Origin: Chloroflexi bacterium HGW-Chloroflexi-6
GTDB taxonomy: Bacteria > Chloroflexota > Anaerolineae > Anaerolineales > Villigracilaceae
DNA: 64,000 bases
Direction of reading: 5' to 3'
NCBI GenBank assembly: GCA_002840685.1
Contig: PHBU01000014.1
Location: forward strand, 62,001-126,000
Below are positions 9,731 through 18,403 of the stretch, in pieces. Each line of letters starts with the position of its first letter. Position 1 is the stretch's first letter. The translations under genes were made by a program, and so were the position numbers. Below the pieces are notes generated by a model that did not search any database, had not been told where the DNA came from, and saw only the letters and a program-made list of their open reading frames with translations.

Positions 9731-10564
9731 ATGTATTTTCCACCTGATTTTGACAAAGAACGCGCCATTGAGTTGGGCAAGCTGGTAAAACAAGCCTACC
9801 AACGCTTCGAAGACTTCAAAAACAACAAACCCTGGAAGATTAAAGACGGCTATACGCTAGTTTGTGAGGTTTCATACCGCACTGTTTTATCGTTCGATGC
9901 CAATGACGATGGCAGCGGGCAAACCGCCATCGACCGCGAAATGGCAACAGTCGCAGCAACTGATCCGGTTTCGTTCGGGCTTGAAGAAATGATTTATAAA
10001 GATGTGCCGATGGGCTTTGTTGCCACCAAAGACAAAACCGCCTATCTCGTTTTTCGAGGCACCGTCACCCCGCGGGAGTGGATCTTCGATGCCAACATCA
10101 AAATGCAAGCCTATCGCCTGGCAAACTTTGGCAAGGTTTCAGATGGCTTCCAAAACATCTACCGACGCTGCCGTGAGAGTTTCATCAAACCGCTCAACGG
10201 CCTGGCCTCAGACTTCCCGTTGTTCATCAGCGGGCACAGCCTGGGTGGCGCGTTGAGCTTGCTCAGCCTGCCAGATGTCATCAAATCGACCCATTTCAAA
10301 AGCCCAACTCTCTACAATTTTGGCTGCCCAAGGGTTGGTGATGCCATTTTTGGCCGGGCCTACGACAGCCTGCCAGACCAGAAAACCTTTCGCGTGGTCA
10401 ATACGAGCGACCTGGTGACTTCCATCCCGCTGCCGGTCGAAATCCCGGTGCTGCCGAGCGGCTACTACACCCACGTCGGCCAACCGGTAGATTTTGCATT
10501 TCAGGGCAACAGCCTGGGGCTAAACCATACGATGGATACCTACATCGCCGAGTTGGAGAAATAA
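9731..10564 (+). CDS. Class 3 lipase family protein
   Basis: A 277-residue alpha/beta hydrolase of the lipase class 3 family, expected to hydrolyse acylglycerol or other ester bonds. The nucleophile elbow is ISGHSLGGA with Ser170. Asp227 (VVNTSDLVTSIP) and His266 (LNHTMD) are the likely other triad members, and LVFRGTVTPREWIFD matches the conserved upstream strand. No signal peptide is visible, so it appears cytoplasmic. The start follows an ideal AAAGGAGGC site. It is followed by a lipoprotein gene 30 bases downstream and is likely co-transcribed with it. Confidence 0.88.
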   Translation: MYFPPDFDKERAIELGKLVKQAYQRFEDFKNNKPWKIKDGYTLVCEVSYRTVLSFDANDDGSGQTAIDREMATVAATDPVSFGLEEMIYKDVPMGFVATKDKTAYLVFRGTVTPREWIFDANIKMQAYRLANFGKVSDGFQNIYRRCRESFIKPLNGLASDFPLFISGHSLGGALSLLSLPDVIKSTHFKSPTLYNFGCPRVGDAIFGRAYDSLPDQKTFRVVNTSDLVTSIPLPVEIPVLPSGYYTHVGQPVDFAFQGNSLGLNHTMDTYIAELEK

Positions 10565-10594
10565 ACAGCCGCAGGATCTCGAAACGATGACAAC

Positions 10595-11179
10595 ATGAAG
10601 CTACTGAAAGCCCTTTCCTGGGCGGCTTGCCTGCTGCTCCTGCTGGCGGGCTGCGCCCAACTCAGCGGCGAGTGCAGCCCGCGCCCAGTGGTTGTCCCGA
10701 CCCTGCCGGCAATCATCCCCGGCTACACCGAGCTCGACACAACCACCGGGCTGCACATCACCGGCAAGTACCAGATCATCGACGTTGAAACCTGGCGGTT
10801 GCGTGTGACCGGCAAAGTGGATAACCCGCTCGAGTTGAGCTACGATGAGCTGCGCTGCATGCCCAGGATCGAATCAAAAGAGACCATCATCTGCCGCGGG
10901 AATTTTGAAGACTCAGCCACCTGGGCCGGGGTTCCGTTGGTTCACATTCTCGAGCTGGCAGGGGTGCAGCAAGACGCCACCCAGATCAAACTGAGCGGCG
11001 CCGATGGTTATTCGTCAACCGTGCTGCTAACGGATGCGCTTTCCGAGATCAACTTCCTGGCCTACGAATGGGAGGGCCAGGCCGTGCCGATCTTGCACGG
11101 CTTTCCGCTGCGGGCATCCTTCCCGGCCCTGTCCGGTTATACCTGGGTCAAGTGGCTGGTCGAGATCGAAGTCAAGTAA
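10595..11179 (+). CDS. Lipoprotein with oxidoreductase molybdopterin-binding fold
   Basis: A 194-residue exported lipoprotein. The signal sequence ends in lipobox LLAGC with acylated Cys20. The mature part is a compact sulfite-oxidase-type molybdopterin-binding domain: Cys100 in IICRGN matches the molybdenum-ligand Cys position of the family, and HGFPLRASFPALSGYTWVKWL matches its C-terminal block (shown here in parts). It is shorter than full sulfite oxidases or MsrP, so it may be a minimal single-domain member or may not bind the cofactor. It sits 30 bases after the lipase gene. No partner heme subunit is nearby. Confidence 0.8.
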   Translation: MKLLKALSWAACLLLLLAGCAQLSGECSPRPVVVPTLPAIIPGYTELDTTTGLHITGKYQIIDVETWRLRVTGKVDNPLELSYDELRCMPRIESKETIICRGNFEDSATWAGVPLVHILELAGVQQDATQIKLSGADGYSSTVLLTDALSEINFLAYEWEGQAVPILHGFPLRASFPALSGYTWVKWLVEIEVK

Positions 11180-11196
11180 GTTTCATCCGGCACAAA

Positions 11197-11236
11197 ATTA
11201 GCCGCATAGAGTTTTAGTAAACTCTATGCGGCTAAT
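11197..11236. terminator. Bidirectional terminator between convergent genes
   Basis: A perfect 18-bp stem (ATTAGCCGCATAGAGTTT and complement) with loop TAGT lies between two convergent stops. The minus strand continues with TTTTG, so it probably serves the proline dehydrogenase gene and the plus-strand pair. Confidence 0.8.
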
Positions 11237-11276
11237 AATTTGACTGCCTGCAAGATTTCTGAAAACCGGCAAAACT

Positions 11277-12239
11277 TTATTTCTTAAAGAAGTTGGAAAG
11301 TATGAACCACAGATTGGCCGGGCGCTCGGCCAGACGGCGCATAAAATACGGATACCAGTGCGTACCAAAGGGAACATAAACACGCACCAGGTAACCATCT
11401 TTCGCAAGATTTTCCTGTAAATCACGGCGAATGCCGTACAACATCTGGAACTCCATGCCAGCCTTGGGCAGCCCCACTTTTTGGGCATAAGACTTGGCAA
11501 ATTCGACGCGCTTCTCATCGTGAGTGGCAATGGCCGGGATGGCCGGGATGCGCCCGTCCTTGCTGAGCTTGGTTTCCTGGGCCAGCGAGGCGTCGATCAG
11601 GATCGAGGAAAGCGTGTCGTAATTGGCGTCCACATCCGCTTTTTTGGGGTAGGCCACTTCGGCGGGTTCCTGGTAAGCGCCCTTGATCAGGCGGAAGGTG
11701 GTGCCAATCTCGGTCAACTCCCGGACATCTTTCTCAGCCCGATACAGATACGACTGGATCGCCATCCCGACCGTTTTGGTGGTGAAGCCTTTTTCAAGCA
11801 TTTCCCGGTAAAACGCGATGGTTTTATCGACATAAGGCGAATCTTCGATGTCGATACGCACAAAATTCCTGTTCTTCTTGGCAACCGTCAGGATGCGCGC
11901 CAGGTTGGCGCGGCAAACCTCGTCGTCCATGCCCATGCCGATCTGCGAAAGCTTGATCGAGACATTCGAGCGCACCCCGGCCTCTTGAATGGCGTCCAGC
12001 ACGGCGATGATCCCGTCCGCAGAGCGATTGGCCTCTTCGGGGGTGGAGGTGTGTTCACCCAATTGATCGAGGGTCGCGTTAATCCCTTTCTCGTTCAGCA
12101 CACGTACAACCTGCAAGGCTTCCTCAACGGTGGTTCCCGCAATAAAGCGCGAAACCGCCTTCCAGGCAAAACTCCAGTTGGTGACCATGTTTTGGGCCCA
12201 GGCGGCTTTGGAAAGATAGATCAGGAAAGAACGAAGCAT
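11277..12239 (-). CDS. Proline dehydrogenase
   Basis: A 320-residue monofunctional PutA/PRODH-type enzyme that oxidises proline to pyrroline-5-carboxylate with FAD and passes electrons to quinone. Family blocks visible are GINATLDQLGEH, VSIKLSQIGMG, FVRIDIEDSPY, AIQSYLYRAEKD, RLIKGAYQEP, IATHDEKRVEFA, FQMLYGIRRDL and the closing VYVPFGTHWYPYFMRRLAERP, with the YxxRRLAERPAN substrate-binding arginines. Length fits the short PRODH found in Gram-positives and Deinococcus. The start follows GAGGAAAAC. The P5C dehydrogenase partner is not in this window. Confidence 0.93.
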   Translation of the reverse strand: MLRSFLIYLSKAAWAQNMVTNWSFAWKAVSRFIAGTTVEEALQVVRVLNEKGINATLDQLGEHTSTPEEANRSADGIIAVLDAIQEAGVRSNVSIKLSQIGMGMDDEVCRANLARILTVAKKNRNFVRIDIEDSPYVDKTIAFYREMLEKGFTTKTVGMAIQSYLYRAEKDVRELTEIGTTFRLIKGAYQEPAEVAYPKKADVDANYDTLSSILIDASLAQETKLSKDGRIPAIPAIATHDEKRVEFAKSYAQKVGLPKAGMEFQMLYGIRRDLQENLAKDGYLVRVYVPFGTHWYPYFMRRLAERPANLWFILSNFFKK

Positions 12240-12280
12240 GTTTTCCTCGGTTGTATTTCAAATGTAGTGCGGATTTCTTG

Positions 12281-12286
12281 ATTCTA
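12281..12286 (-). promoter_or_regulatory. -10 box for proline dehydrogenase
   Basis: The minus strand reads TGCTAGAAT, an extended -10 pattern about 40 bases upstream of the start codon. No clear -35 box was found. Confidence 0.4.
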
Positions 12287-12317
12287 GCACAATCAGTTCG
12301 CAACGCAGGCTGAAAGC

Positions 12318-13865
12318 CTACTCTGCCTGCACCCCGGCCATCAGCAGACCGATCTTCTCACGCTCGGCATCCTTGTTCGCCAGAATACCCATGATGCGGC
12401 CTTCGTAGATAACCGCAATTCGGTCGGAAAGCGCGAGAACTTCATCCAAATCTTCAGAGATCAGCAAAACGGCCGCGCCTTTTTCACGTTGCTCGAGCAG
12501 GCTGGTGTGAACGTACTCGGTCGCGCCAATGTCCAATCCGCGTGTGGGCTGGGCCGCAATGATGATGCGCGGGTTGCGCGAGAGCTCACGCGCCAGCACC
12601 ACTTTCTGGATGTTGCCGCCCGAAAGGTTGCGGGCCGGGGTTTCACGCGAGGGGGTTTTGATGTGGAACAGGCCGATCAATTTATCGGTAAACTCTGCGA
12701 TGATGCGGTGGATCAAAAATCCGCTGCGGGCATACGGCGATTGGCTATGGTCGCGCAGGATGATGTTTTCAGAAATATTGAAATCCTGCACCATGCCATC
12801 GCGCATCCGCTCTTCGGGGATATAGGCCAACCCGCAGCGCACGATCTGGGCGGGCAGTTTGCCGGTCATATCCTTGCCGCCGATCAGCACCTGGCCCAGC
12901 TCCGCGTGACGCAGCCCGGTCACAACCTGGGCCAGTTCGGCCTGTCCGTTGCCAGAGACCCCGGCCAGGCCGACAATTTCACCGGATTGGATTTGCAAAT
13001 CGATGCCACGCAAAGCGGGGGTCCCGCGATCGCTCAAGGCCTGGACATTTTTCAACTCGAGGCGCACCTCGCCCAATTTGGGCAGGGAACCAAGTTTGGG
13101 CATCACGATTTCCTGCCCGACCATCATGCGCGCCAGGTCTTGCTTGGTACAGCCAGCCGTAGGACAGGAATCCACCCGCCGGCCATTGCGCAGCACGGTT
13201 ACACGCTGGCTGACGGCGATCACCTCGTGCAGTTTGTGCGAGATGAAAATGATGGAATGTTTTTCTTCCGTCATCTGGCGCATGGTCTGCATGAACTCGT
13301 CCACTTCCTGCGGGGTCAAAACCGCAGTCGGCTCATCAAGGATCAGCAGGTCCGCGCCACGGTAGAGAGCCTTGAGAATCTCGACCCGCTGGCGCTGTCC
13401 GACCGCCAGCTGCCAGATATAGGCATTCGGGTCCACCTGCAAACCGTATTTTTTGGCCAGGAGATCAATACGTTTCGAGACCACATCCAGATCGGTTATC
13501 AGTCCGCGCGAGGAGGGCAGTCCCAGGGCAATGTTTTCGGCCACGGTCAGGCTGTCGACCAGCATGAAATGCTGATGGATCATGCCTATCCCGAGATTGA
13601 TGGCATCATTTGGCGATGCAATCTTGACCGGTTTGCCATTAATAAAAACTTCGCCCTCATCCGGCTGATACAGGCCATACAAAATTTTCATCAGGGTGCT
13701 TTTGCCTGCGCCATTCTCGCCCAACAAAGCATGCACCTCGCCCTGTTTTACATCAAAATCGACATGCGCATTGGCCAAAACGCCCGGAAAGCGCTTGGTG
13801 ATGTTCTTAAGCTCAAGATGTTCGATCTTCTGGCGTTGTATGATGAGGCTTTGATTGTCAACCAT
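12318..13865 (-). CDS. BMP-family nucleoside ABC transporter, ATP-binding subunit
   Basis: A 515-residue duplicated ABC ATPase of the sugar/nucleoside (RbsA/NupO-like) type that energises uptake through the two permeases encoded upstream. The first domain has Walker A GENGAGKSTLMK, signature AVGQRQRVEI and Walker B LLILDEPTAVL. The second has a degenerate Walker A (GVSGNGQAELAQ), signature LSGGNIQKVVLARE and AQPTRGLDIGATE. The ATG at 13865 follows CAGGAGTTGGC. The frame is open further upstream, but that part overlaps the end of the substrate-binding gene. It is the last gene of the operon. Confidence 0.93.
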   Translation of the reverse strand: MVDNQSLIIQRQKIEHLELKNITKRFPGVLANAHVDFDVKQGEVHALLGENGAGKSTLMKILYGLYQPDEGEVFINGKPVKIASPNDAINLGIGMIHQHFMLVDSLTVAENIALGLPSSRGLITDLDVVSKRIDLLAKKYGLQVDPNAYIWQLAVGQRQRVEILKALYRGADLLILDEPTAVLTPQEVDEFMQTMRQMTEEKHSIIFISHKLHEVIAVSQRVTVLRNGRRVDSCPTAGCTKQDLARMMVGQEIVMPKLGSLPKLGEVRLELKNVQALSDRGTPALRGIDLQIQSGEIVGLAGVSGNGQAELAQVVTGLRHAELGQVLIGGKDMTGKLPAQIVRCGLAYIPEERMRDGMVQDFNISENIILRDHSQSPYARSGFLIHRIIAEFTDKLIGLFHIKTPSRETPARNLSGGNIQKVVLARELSRNPRIIIAAQPTRGLDIGATEYVHTSLLEQREKGAAVLLISEDLDEVLALSDRIAVIYEGRIMGILANKDAEREKIGLLMAGVQAE

Positions 13866-14953
13866 GCCAACTCCTGCGAGAAAAATAAAAAAAACCGGGG
13901 TAAAACAAGCCATCCCGCCTGGCTGGGAACGATTCCCGACCGGGCGGCAAACCTTGTTTTTGAGCAAGAGAGGCGGGGCTTGATGGTCTCATCGGCTTTG
14001 GCTTTGACATCCGCGGGCAGGCCATAAGCGTTGTTGAAATCCATTACCAGGCCTTTGTTCTCGAGCGTGACGATGTAGCCCTTGCCGCCGTAGGTGCCTT
14101 TGCCAATCAGCGCAAAGATGTCGCGCAAGACAACCTTCCAGTCGTAGATCTGGTTGGCGACCACGATCTCAGGCGCCAGGCTGGTCTGGCTGGACTGGGT
14201 GCCGAACCAGAGCACGTTCTTCTCTTTGGCAACGCCGATCGCGCCGACCACCATCTGAGCCGTGCCAGACATCACATCTGCGCCAGCGGCAACATGGGTG
14301 TTGGCCGCTTCGGAAGCCAGGGCAACATCCGAGAAGGAACCGATGTAATTGACATTAATGGTGATATCGGGGTTTGTGGCTTTGGCTCCGGCTACGAAAC
14401 CGTCGATGTAGAGTTTGGCATCGCCAGTTTCGATCGGGCCAACCACGCCAATCACACCGCTCTTGGAGAGCATGGCCGCCATAACGCCATTAACGTATCC
14501 GCCTTCGTTGGAGGCAGCTTCGTAAGCGAAGATATTGGTAATGCCTTCATCTGCAAAAGTAGCGGCAGTTGTTCCATGCGCAAAGGCTGTCGTCGGGAAG
14601 TCGGGAGCGATCTCGCGCAGGGAAGAACCATACTGCGAGCCATGCGCGATTACCAGGTTATAGCCTTGTGAGGCGTAATCGCGGATGGCGGCAGCTGCGT
14701 CATCGACCACGAACATATTCTCAGAGTAGACCAGTTCCATTTTTTCCGGTCCGCCCAATTCAGCCTGCATCTCAACCAGCGACTGGTACATCGACTGGCT
14801 GAAGGCCAGATCATTGATACTGCTGGGCATGATCACAGCCACGCGGAACACTTTGCCTTCTTCCACGGGCGCGGCTGTTTCAGCCGGGGCACAGGCACCC
14901 AGAACCATTGCAAGCAAAGCGACCAGGGTAAAAACTTTCATCATTTTAGACAT
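13748..14953 (-). CDS. BMP-family substrate-binding lipoprotein with abnormal C-terminus
   Basis: A basic membrane protein (BMP/PnrA-type) lipoprotein that should capture nucleosides outside the membrane for the adjacent ABC transporter. The signal peptide ends in VLGACAP. Family blocks FRVAVIMPSSINDLAFSQ, IAHGSQYGSS, YEAASNEGGYVNGV, IGVVGP and VLWFGTQSSQTSLAP are present. The start at 14953 follows AAGGAGAAAAG. After ADETIK the expected last 15-20 residues (usually an IIDGTI.VP-like end) are missing. The frame instead runs on through a strong hairpin and 118 bases into the ATPase gene, encoding a basic, Phe-rich tail with no family similarity. None of the three frames has an early stop here, so a small deletion at the junction or an assembly error is likely. 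Confidence 0.85.
   Translation of the reverse strand: MSKMMKVFTLVALLAMVLGACAPAETAAPVEEGKVFRVAVIMPSSINDLAFSQSMYQSLVEMQAELGGPEKMELVYSENMFVVDDAAAAIRDYASQGYNLVIAHGSQYGSSLREIAPDFPTTAFAHGTTAATFADEGITNIFAYEAASNEGGYVNGVMAAMLSKSGVIGVVGPIETGDAKLYIDGFVAGAKATNPDITINVNYIGSFSDVALASEAANTHVAAGADVMSGTAQMVVGAIGVAKEKNVLWFGTQSSQTSLAPEIVVANQIYDWKVVLRDIFALIGKGTYGGKGYIVTLENKGLVMDFNNAYGLPADVKAKADETIKPRLSCSKTRFAARSGIVPSQAGWLVLPRFFLFFSQELAWLTIKASSYNARRSNILSLRTSPSAFRAFWPMRMSILM
13915..13947 (-). repeat. Intercistronic hairpin between BMP protein and ATPase
   Basis: On the minus strand CCGCCCGG pairs with CCAGGCGG (one mismatch) around an inner GGGAA-TCG-TTCCC stem. Such hairpins after ABC substrate-binding genes often protect the upstream mRNA so that the binding protein is over-produced relative to the ATPase. 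A T-rich run follows about 17 bases later, directly before the ATPase ribosome site. Confidence 0.6.
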
Positions 14954-15054
14954 CTTCTTTTCTCCTTGTGAATTTACAAACAGTCGAACCAAAATGGACA
15001 CATTAACAGGCAGGGGATCTTTACCTCCTTTGGACAACACCCGCGGCAGGCGGG

Positions 15055-15987
15055 TCACCCCTCTCGCACGAACGGCTTGCTCAAGGCCGAAGGGCCGCGT
15101 ATCCGGCCCACGGTCAACACAAGCACAATAATGGTCAGAACATAAGGCATCATCACCGCAAAATCAGATGGGATGGGAACGTTTAAAACCTGCATCCACA
15201 ATTGCAGTGAGTTGATCATGCTGAATAGCAATGCGCCAAACATCACTCCAAAAGGCCGCCAGCCGCCAAAATAAACCAGCGCAACAGCGATAAATCCCAG
15301 CCCGCTGGTCATATTCTGCTGAAAAACGTTCAGGTTCGCGATCGAAAGCGCCGCGCCTGCAACCGCCGAGAAAACACCGCCCATCGTCACCGTCAGGTAG
15401 CGGATTTTGGCAACGCTGACGCCGAGCGTATCCGCCGCCTGCGGGTTTTCACCGACTGCACGGATTTTCAATCCCAGCGTGGTTTTGTTCAGCACGAACC
15501 AGGCCACCGGCACGAGCAGGAAAGCCAGGTAAACCAGCAAATTCTGTCGAAAGAAGATTTCGCCAACGATCGGCAAGTCGCTCAAAAATGGGATTTCAAC
15601 CGCCGGAAACCCGCTGACGGTCTTGACTTCTCCCAGCAATTTCTGAAAAAGCAGATCGCTCATCCCCAGGCCGAACAGGTAGAAGCCGATCCCGCTGATG
15701 CCCTGCTCGGCGCGCAAACGGATGCTGATGAAAGCCATCGCCAGCCCCATCAACGCCCCGACCAGAACGGCCGCCAATAACCCCAGCCAGACGTTGCCGG
15801 TGCGCAGGGTAACGTAGAACGCGGTGAAAGCGCCCATCAACATCTGCCCCTCGACACCCAGGTTGAGCACGCCGCTGCGCTGTCCGAATGTCTCGCCGAT
15901 CGCAGCGTACAGGTAGGGTGTTGCCAGGCGAATGCCGGAAGCCAGGATTCCGATAAGAACGGTTGCAGAGAAAAATTCGGTGATCAT
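15055..15987 (-). CDS. BMP-family nucleoside ABC transporter, permease 2
   Basis: A 310-residue integral membrane permease of the BPD_transp_2 type (YufQ/NupQ-like). It has about eight hydrophobic segments and the family blocks ATPYLYAAIGETFGQRSGVLNLGVEG and KIRAVGENPQAADTLGV (each cut to its core here), the latter being the coupling loop that meets the ATPase. The start overlaps the stop of permease 1 by four bases (ATGA type), so the two are translationally coupled. A CCCGC / GCGGG hairpin and an AAGGAGG site lie between its stop and the BMP gene. Confidence 0.92.
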   Translation of the reverse strand: MITEFFSATVLIGILASGIRLATPYLYAAIGETFGQRSGVLNLGVEGQMLMGAFTAFYVTLRTGNVWLGLLAAVLVGALMGLAMAFISIRLRAEQGISGIGFYLFGLGMSDLLFQKLLGEVKTVSGFPAVEIPFLSDLPIVGEIFFRQNLLVYLAFLLVPVAWFVLNKTTLGLKIRAVGENPQAADTLGVSVAKIRYLTVTMGGVFSAVAGAALSIANLNVFQQNMTSGLGFIAVALVYFGGWRPFGVMFGALLFSMINSLQLWMQVLNVPIPSDFAVMMPYVLTIIVLVLTVGRIRGPSALSKPFVREG

Positions 15988-17135
15988 GGTTTCACATCCT
16001 GTTGGGCTGCCTGGGTAAGTGGTGGCGGGGCAGGTTCGTCGCGCACTTCATCGAGGCGGCGTTTGCGCTGGCGCATATCCTGCCAGATGGCGGAACTGAC
16101 CACGAAAATCACAACCAGGCCGTTCAAGGCGATCACAAAAGCCGAGGGAACCTGCGAAATACGCTGCATGCTGTTGGCCCCAACCAGCAAGGCCCCAAAG
16201 AAAAACGCCGCCGGGATGGTTCCCAGCGGGTGCAGCCCGCCAAACAGGGCGGCCACGATCCCATTGAACCCGGCGCTGCCCGTAAAGCCTGTGGCAGAAC
16301 CATCGGTGATCATGCGGTAGTTCAAACCGTAAACCTGGACGGCCCCTGCCAACCCGGCAAAAGCACCGCTCAACAGAAGGGCGATTACGATCTGACGGCG
16401 GACGCGGATGCCGCCATAACGCGAGGCATCCGGGTTAAAACCGACCGCGCGGATGCGATATCCGAGCGTGGTATGGAAAAGCAGCAGATAAACCACAAAG
16501 GCCAGCACCACCGCAATGATCACCCCGGCATGCAGGCGGGTCGGCAGCCATCGCGCCAGGTGATAGGCCTCGGGCAGACGCGCCGTTTGTGGAATTTTGG
16601 AAAGCAATTCAGCCTGATCGGGGTCGATCATTGGCCCGCGCAGCAGGAAGTTCATCAACTGCACCGCGATTGCGTTCATCATAACTGTGCTCAAGATTTC
16701 ATTGACGTTGAAATATGCCTTCAAAACACCCGGTATCGCCCCCCAGACTGCTCCCCCGAAAAAACCGACCACCATCACCAGCGGGATTACCAACCAACCA
16801 GGCAACTCGGGAACTGCCAGGCCGATGGCGGTTGCCAGCAAGGCTCCGATGATCATCTGGCCTTCCCCGCCGATGTTAATAACCTTGGCCCGGAAGGAAA
16901 TACAGATCCCCAGGCCGATCAACAGCAGCGGCACAGCCTTGACCATGGTCTCTGCCAAAGCGTTTGGGCTGCCAAATGCGCCGACCGCCATCGCTTGATA
17001 GGCCACCAACGGATCGATCCCCAAAAACAGGAGCATGATCGCGCCAACGGCCAGGGCCGCCATAGCCGCCAACACGGGCAGCAATCCATCAACATATTTG
17101 GAGTTGTTAATCTTGGTCAGGAAATTTTTCATCAC
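15984..17135 (-). CDS. BMP-family nucleoside ABC transporter, permease 1
   Basis: A 383-residue permease (YufP/NupP-like), first gene of the four-gene operon permease 1, permease 2, binding protein, ATPase. About nine hydrophobic segments are present, with VINIGGEGQMIIGALLAT and RIRAVGFNPDASRYGGI as family blocks. The C-terminus is basic, with a Pro-rich tail (RDEPAPPPLTQ). Together the operon is expected to import nucleosides. No purine riboswitch was seen in the ~90-base leader. Confidence 0.92.
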   Translation of the reverse strand: MMKNFLTKINNSKYVDGLLPVLAAMAALAVGAIMLLFLGIDPLVAYQAMAVGAFGSPNALAETMVKAVPLLLIGLGICISFRAKVINIGGEGQMIIGALLATAIGLAVPELPGWLVIPLVMVVGFFGGAVWGAIPGVLKAYFNVNEILSTVMMNAIAVQLMNFLLRGPMIDPDQAELLSKIPQTARLPEAYHLARWLPTRLHAGVIIAVVLAFVVYLLLFHTTLGYRIRAVGFNPDASRYGGIRVRRQIVIALLLSGAFAGLAGAVQVYGLNYRMITDGSATGFTGSAGFNGIVAALFGGLHPLGTIPAAFFFGALLVGANSMQRISQVPSAFVIALNGLVVIFVVSSAIWQDMRQRKRRLDEVRDEPAPPPLTQAAQQDVKP

Positions 17136-17232
17136 TCACCCGGGTAATAAGAAATAAACATCTCGCTTCCATTGCATAGATCGCTCGGTAGATTGTGCCA
17201 CAAATGGGGAAAATTGGAGGTACCCATTTAGG

Positions 17233-17261
17233 TATAACACAATACTGTATATGTCTGACAA
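17233..17261 (-). promoter_or_regulatory. Promoter of the nucleoside transporter operon
   Basis: The minus strand has TTGTCA (17256-17261), a 17-base spacer and GTTATA (17233-17238), close to the housekeeping consensus, about 100 bases upstream of the first permease. The leader contains an AAATGGG / CCCATTT pairing. The rest of the 17136-17507 intergenic region shows nothing further that I can name. Confidence 0.5.
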
Positions 17262-17507
17262 GTTGATTATATAAAATCTAATTACAAGAATCTAGTCACG
17301 CCTGTCACCTTTTGTCAGCCAAAAGAATGACAAATGTCATGGCAAGTAACAAAGGCTCACAGGCCTTACACGAGAGAAATGGATTGTTCAAGCTTTGGTC
17401 AGGGCGGCCATGCAGCCGAACCCTTTTAAAATGGGTGTAAAATAACGCCTTCAACCCGGGCCGGAACATCTTCTCAAAAAACCGCCCAGAGAAAATAGGA
17501 TAAAACA

Positions 17508-18350
17508 ATGAGTACCCTCAAATACCGCTTGATTTTTAGCATTCTGGCGCTGGCGGCAACTCTGCTAAGCGCCTGCAGCGCAGCGGACGCAGAACCGACG
17601 GCCACACCATTCAGCGTTGATGCCATTTACACTGCCGCCGCTGAAACCCTTTCAGCGCAATTGACCGGAGCAGCCCAGGCGGCTCCAAGCGCCACAATGA
17701 CAGTCACGGCCAGCCCCAGTAACACAGCAGCAGCCACAGAAACGTTGGTAACAGCCCCAACCAACACACCAGCCCCGATTTTCATCGCATTTACATCGAC
17801 CCCGCTGGCAAGCATCACCCCTGGCCCCAGCCCGACTCCAACCGGCAGCGCGACTTCACGCACGCTCGGCTGTCATGATTCAACCTTCATCAGCCACGTT
17901 ACCTATCCAGATAATTCCACGGCACAGCCAGGAGCAGCATTCACAAAAATCTGGGAGATCAAGAATTCCGGCACGGGCGAATGCGCCTGGACAAGCGACT
18001 ATCGTCTGGTTTTCGTGGGTGGCGACTCGCTCGGAAGCGACTCGACCCGCATTGCGCAAAGAGTAGGAACCGGCGCAACCGCCCGCGTCAGGTTGGAAAT
18101 GAAGGCCCCAACCGCCCCCGGCACGTACACCAGCCAGTGGCGCATGGCCACGGCCGATTGGCAGCCCTTTGGAGCAGTTCTGACCGTTATCATCAAGGTG
18201 CCGGGTGCGACCCATACCCCGACCTCGCAGGCAGCTAACACAGCCGTGCCACCCACAGCAACCAATACACCAGTGCCGCCAACGGCAACCAATACCCCTG
18301 AAACACCGACCAGCACCCCGACAGCAACAGAAACACCTACTCCCGGATAA
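17508..18350 (+). CDS. Lipoprotein with NBR1-Ig-like domain and Thr/Pro-rich linkers
   Basis: A 280-residue exported lipoprotein. The signal ends in LLSACSAA. A Thr/Ala/Ser-rich linker follows, then an NBR1-Ig-like beta-sandwich (about residues 120-230: TKIWEIKNSGTGECAWTSDY, LVFVGGDSL, and GTYTSQWRMATADWQPFG in its last strands). A C-terminal repeat of PPTATNTPV-type units ends the protein. In bacteria such domains occur on surface proteins, probably for protein or glycan contacts; no enzymatic role is seen. The start follows AGGATAAAACA. It is a single gene ending at a shared terminator with prfB. Confidence 0.85.
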   Translation: MSTLKYRLIFSILALAATLLSACSAADAEPTATPFSVDAIYTAAAETLSAQLTGAAQAAPSATMTVTASPSNTAAATETLVTAPTNTPAPIFIAFTSTPLASITPGPSPTPTGSATSRTLGCHDSTFISHVTYPDNSTAQPGAAFTKIWEIKNSGTGECAWTSDYRLVFVGGDSLGSDSTRIAQRVGTGATARVRLEMKAPTAPGTYTSQWRMATADWQPFGAVLTVIIKVPGATHTPTSQAANTAVPPTATNTPVPPTATNTPETPTSTPTATETPTPG

Positions 18351-18364
18351 AGAATCAAAGAATC

Positions 18365-18398
18365 AAAAAGGCCACCCTCGTAAAAGGTGGCCTTTTTT
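18365..18398. terminator. Bidirectional terminator
   Basis: AAAAAGGCCACC and GGTGGCCTTTTTT form a symmetric stem with a 9-base loop and T-runs on both strands, between the convergent lipoprotein gene and prfB. Confidence 0.85.
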
Positions 18399-18403
18399 GA
18401 TTC

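Noticed and set aside
12489..14027. 512-residue plus-strand frame
   Set aside because: It is the antisense shadow of the ABC ATPase gene, with no family pattern and His/Gln/Asp-rich composition typical of shadows.
16002..17147. 381-residue plus-strand frame
   Set aside because: Antisense of the permease gene, rich in His, Gln and Asp, with no plausible start signal.
17136..17235. Purine riboswitch before the nucleoside transporter
   Set aside because: The conserved P1-J-loop bases (TATA..GG/CC loops) are absent from the short leader.
17305..17508. 67-residue minus-strand frame in the intergenic region
   Set aside because: No ribosome site, no family features, and it overlaps promoter-like sequence.
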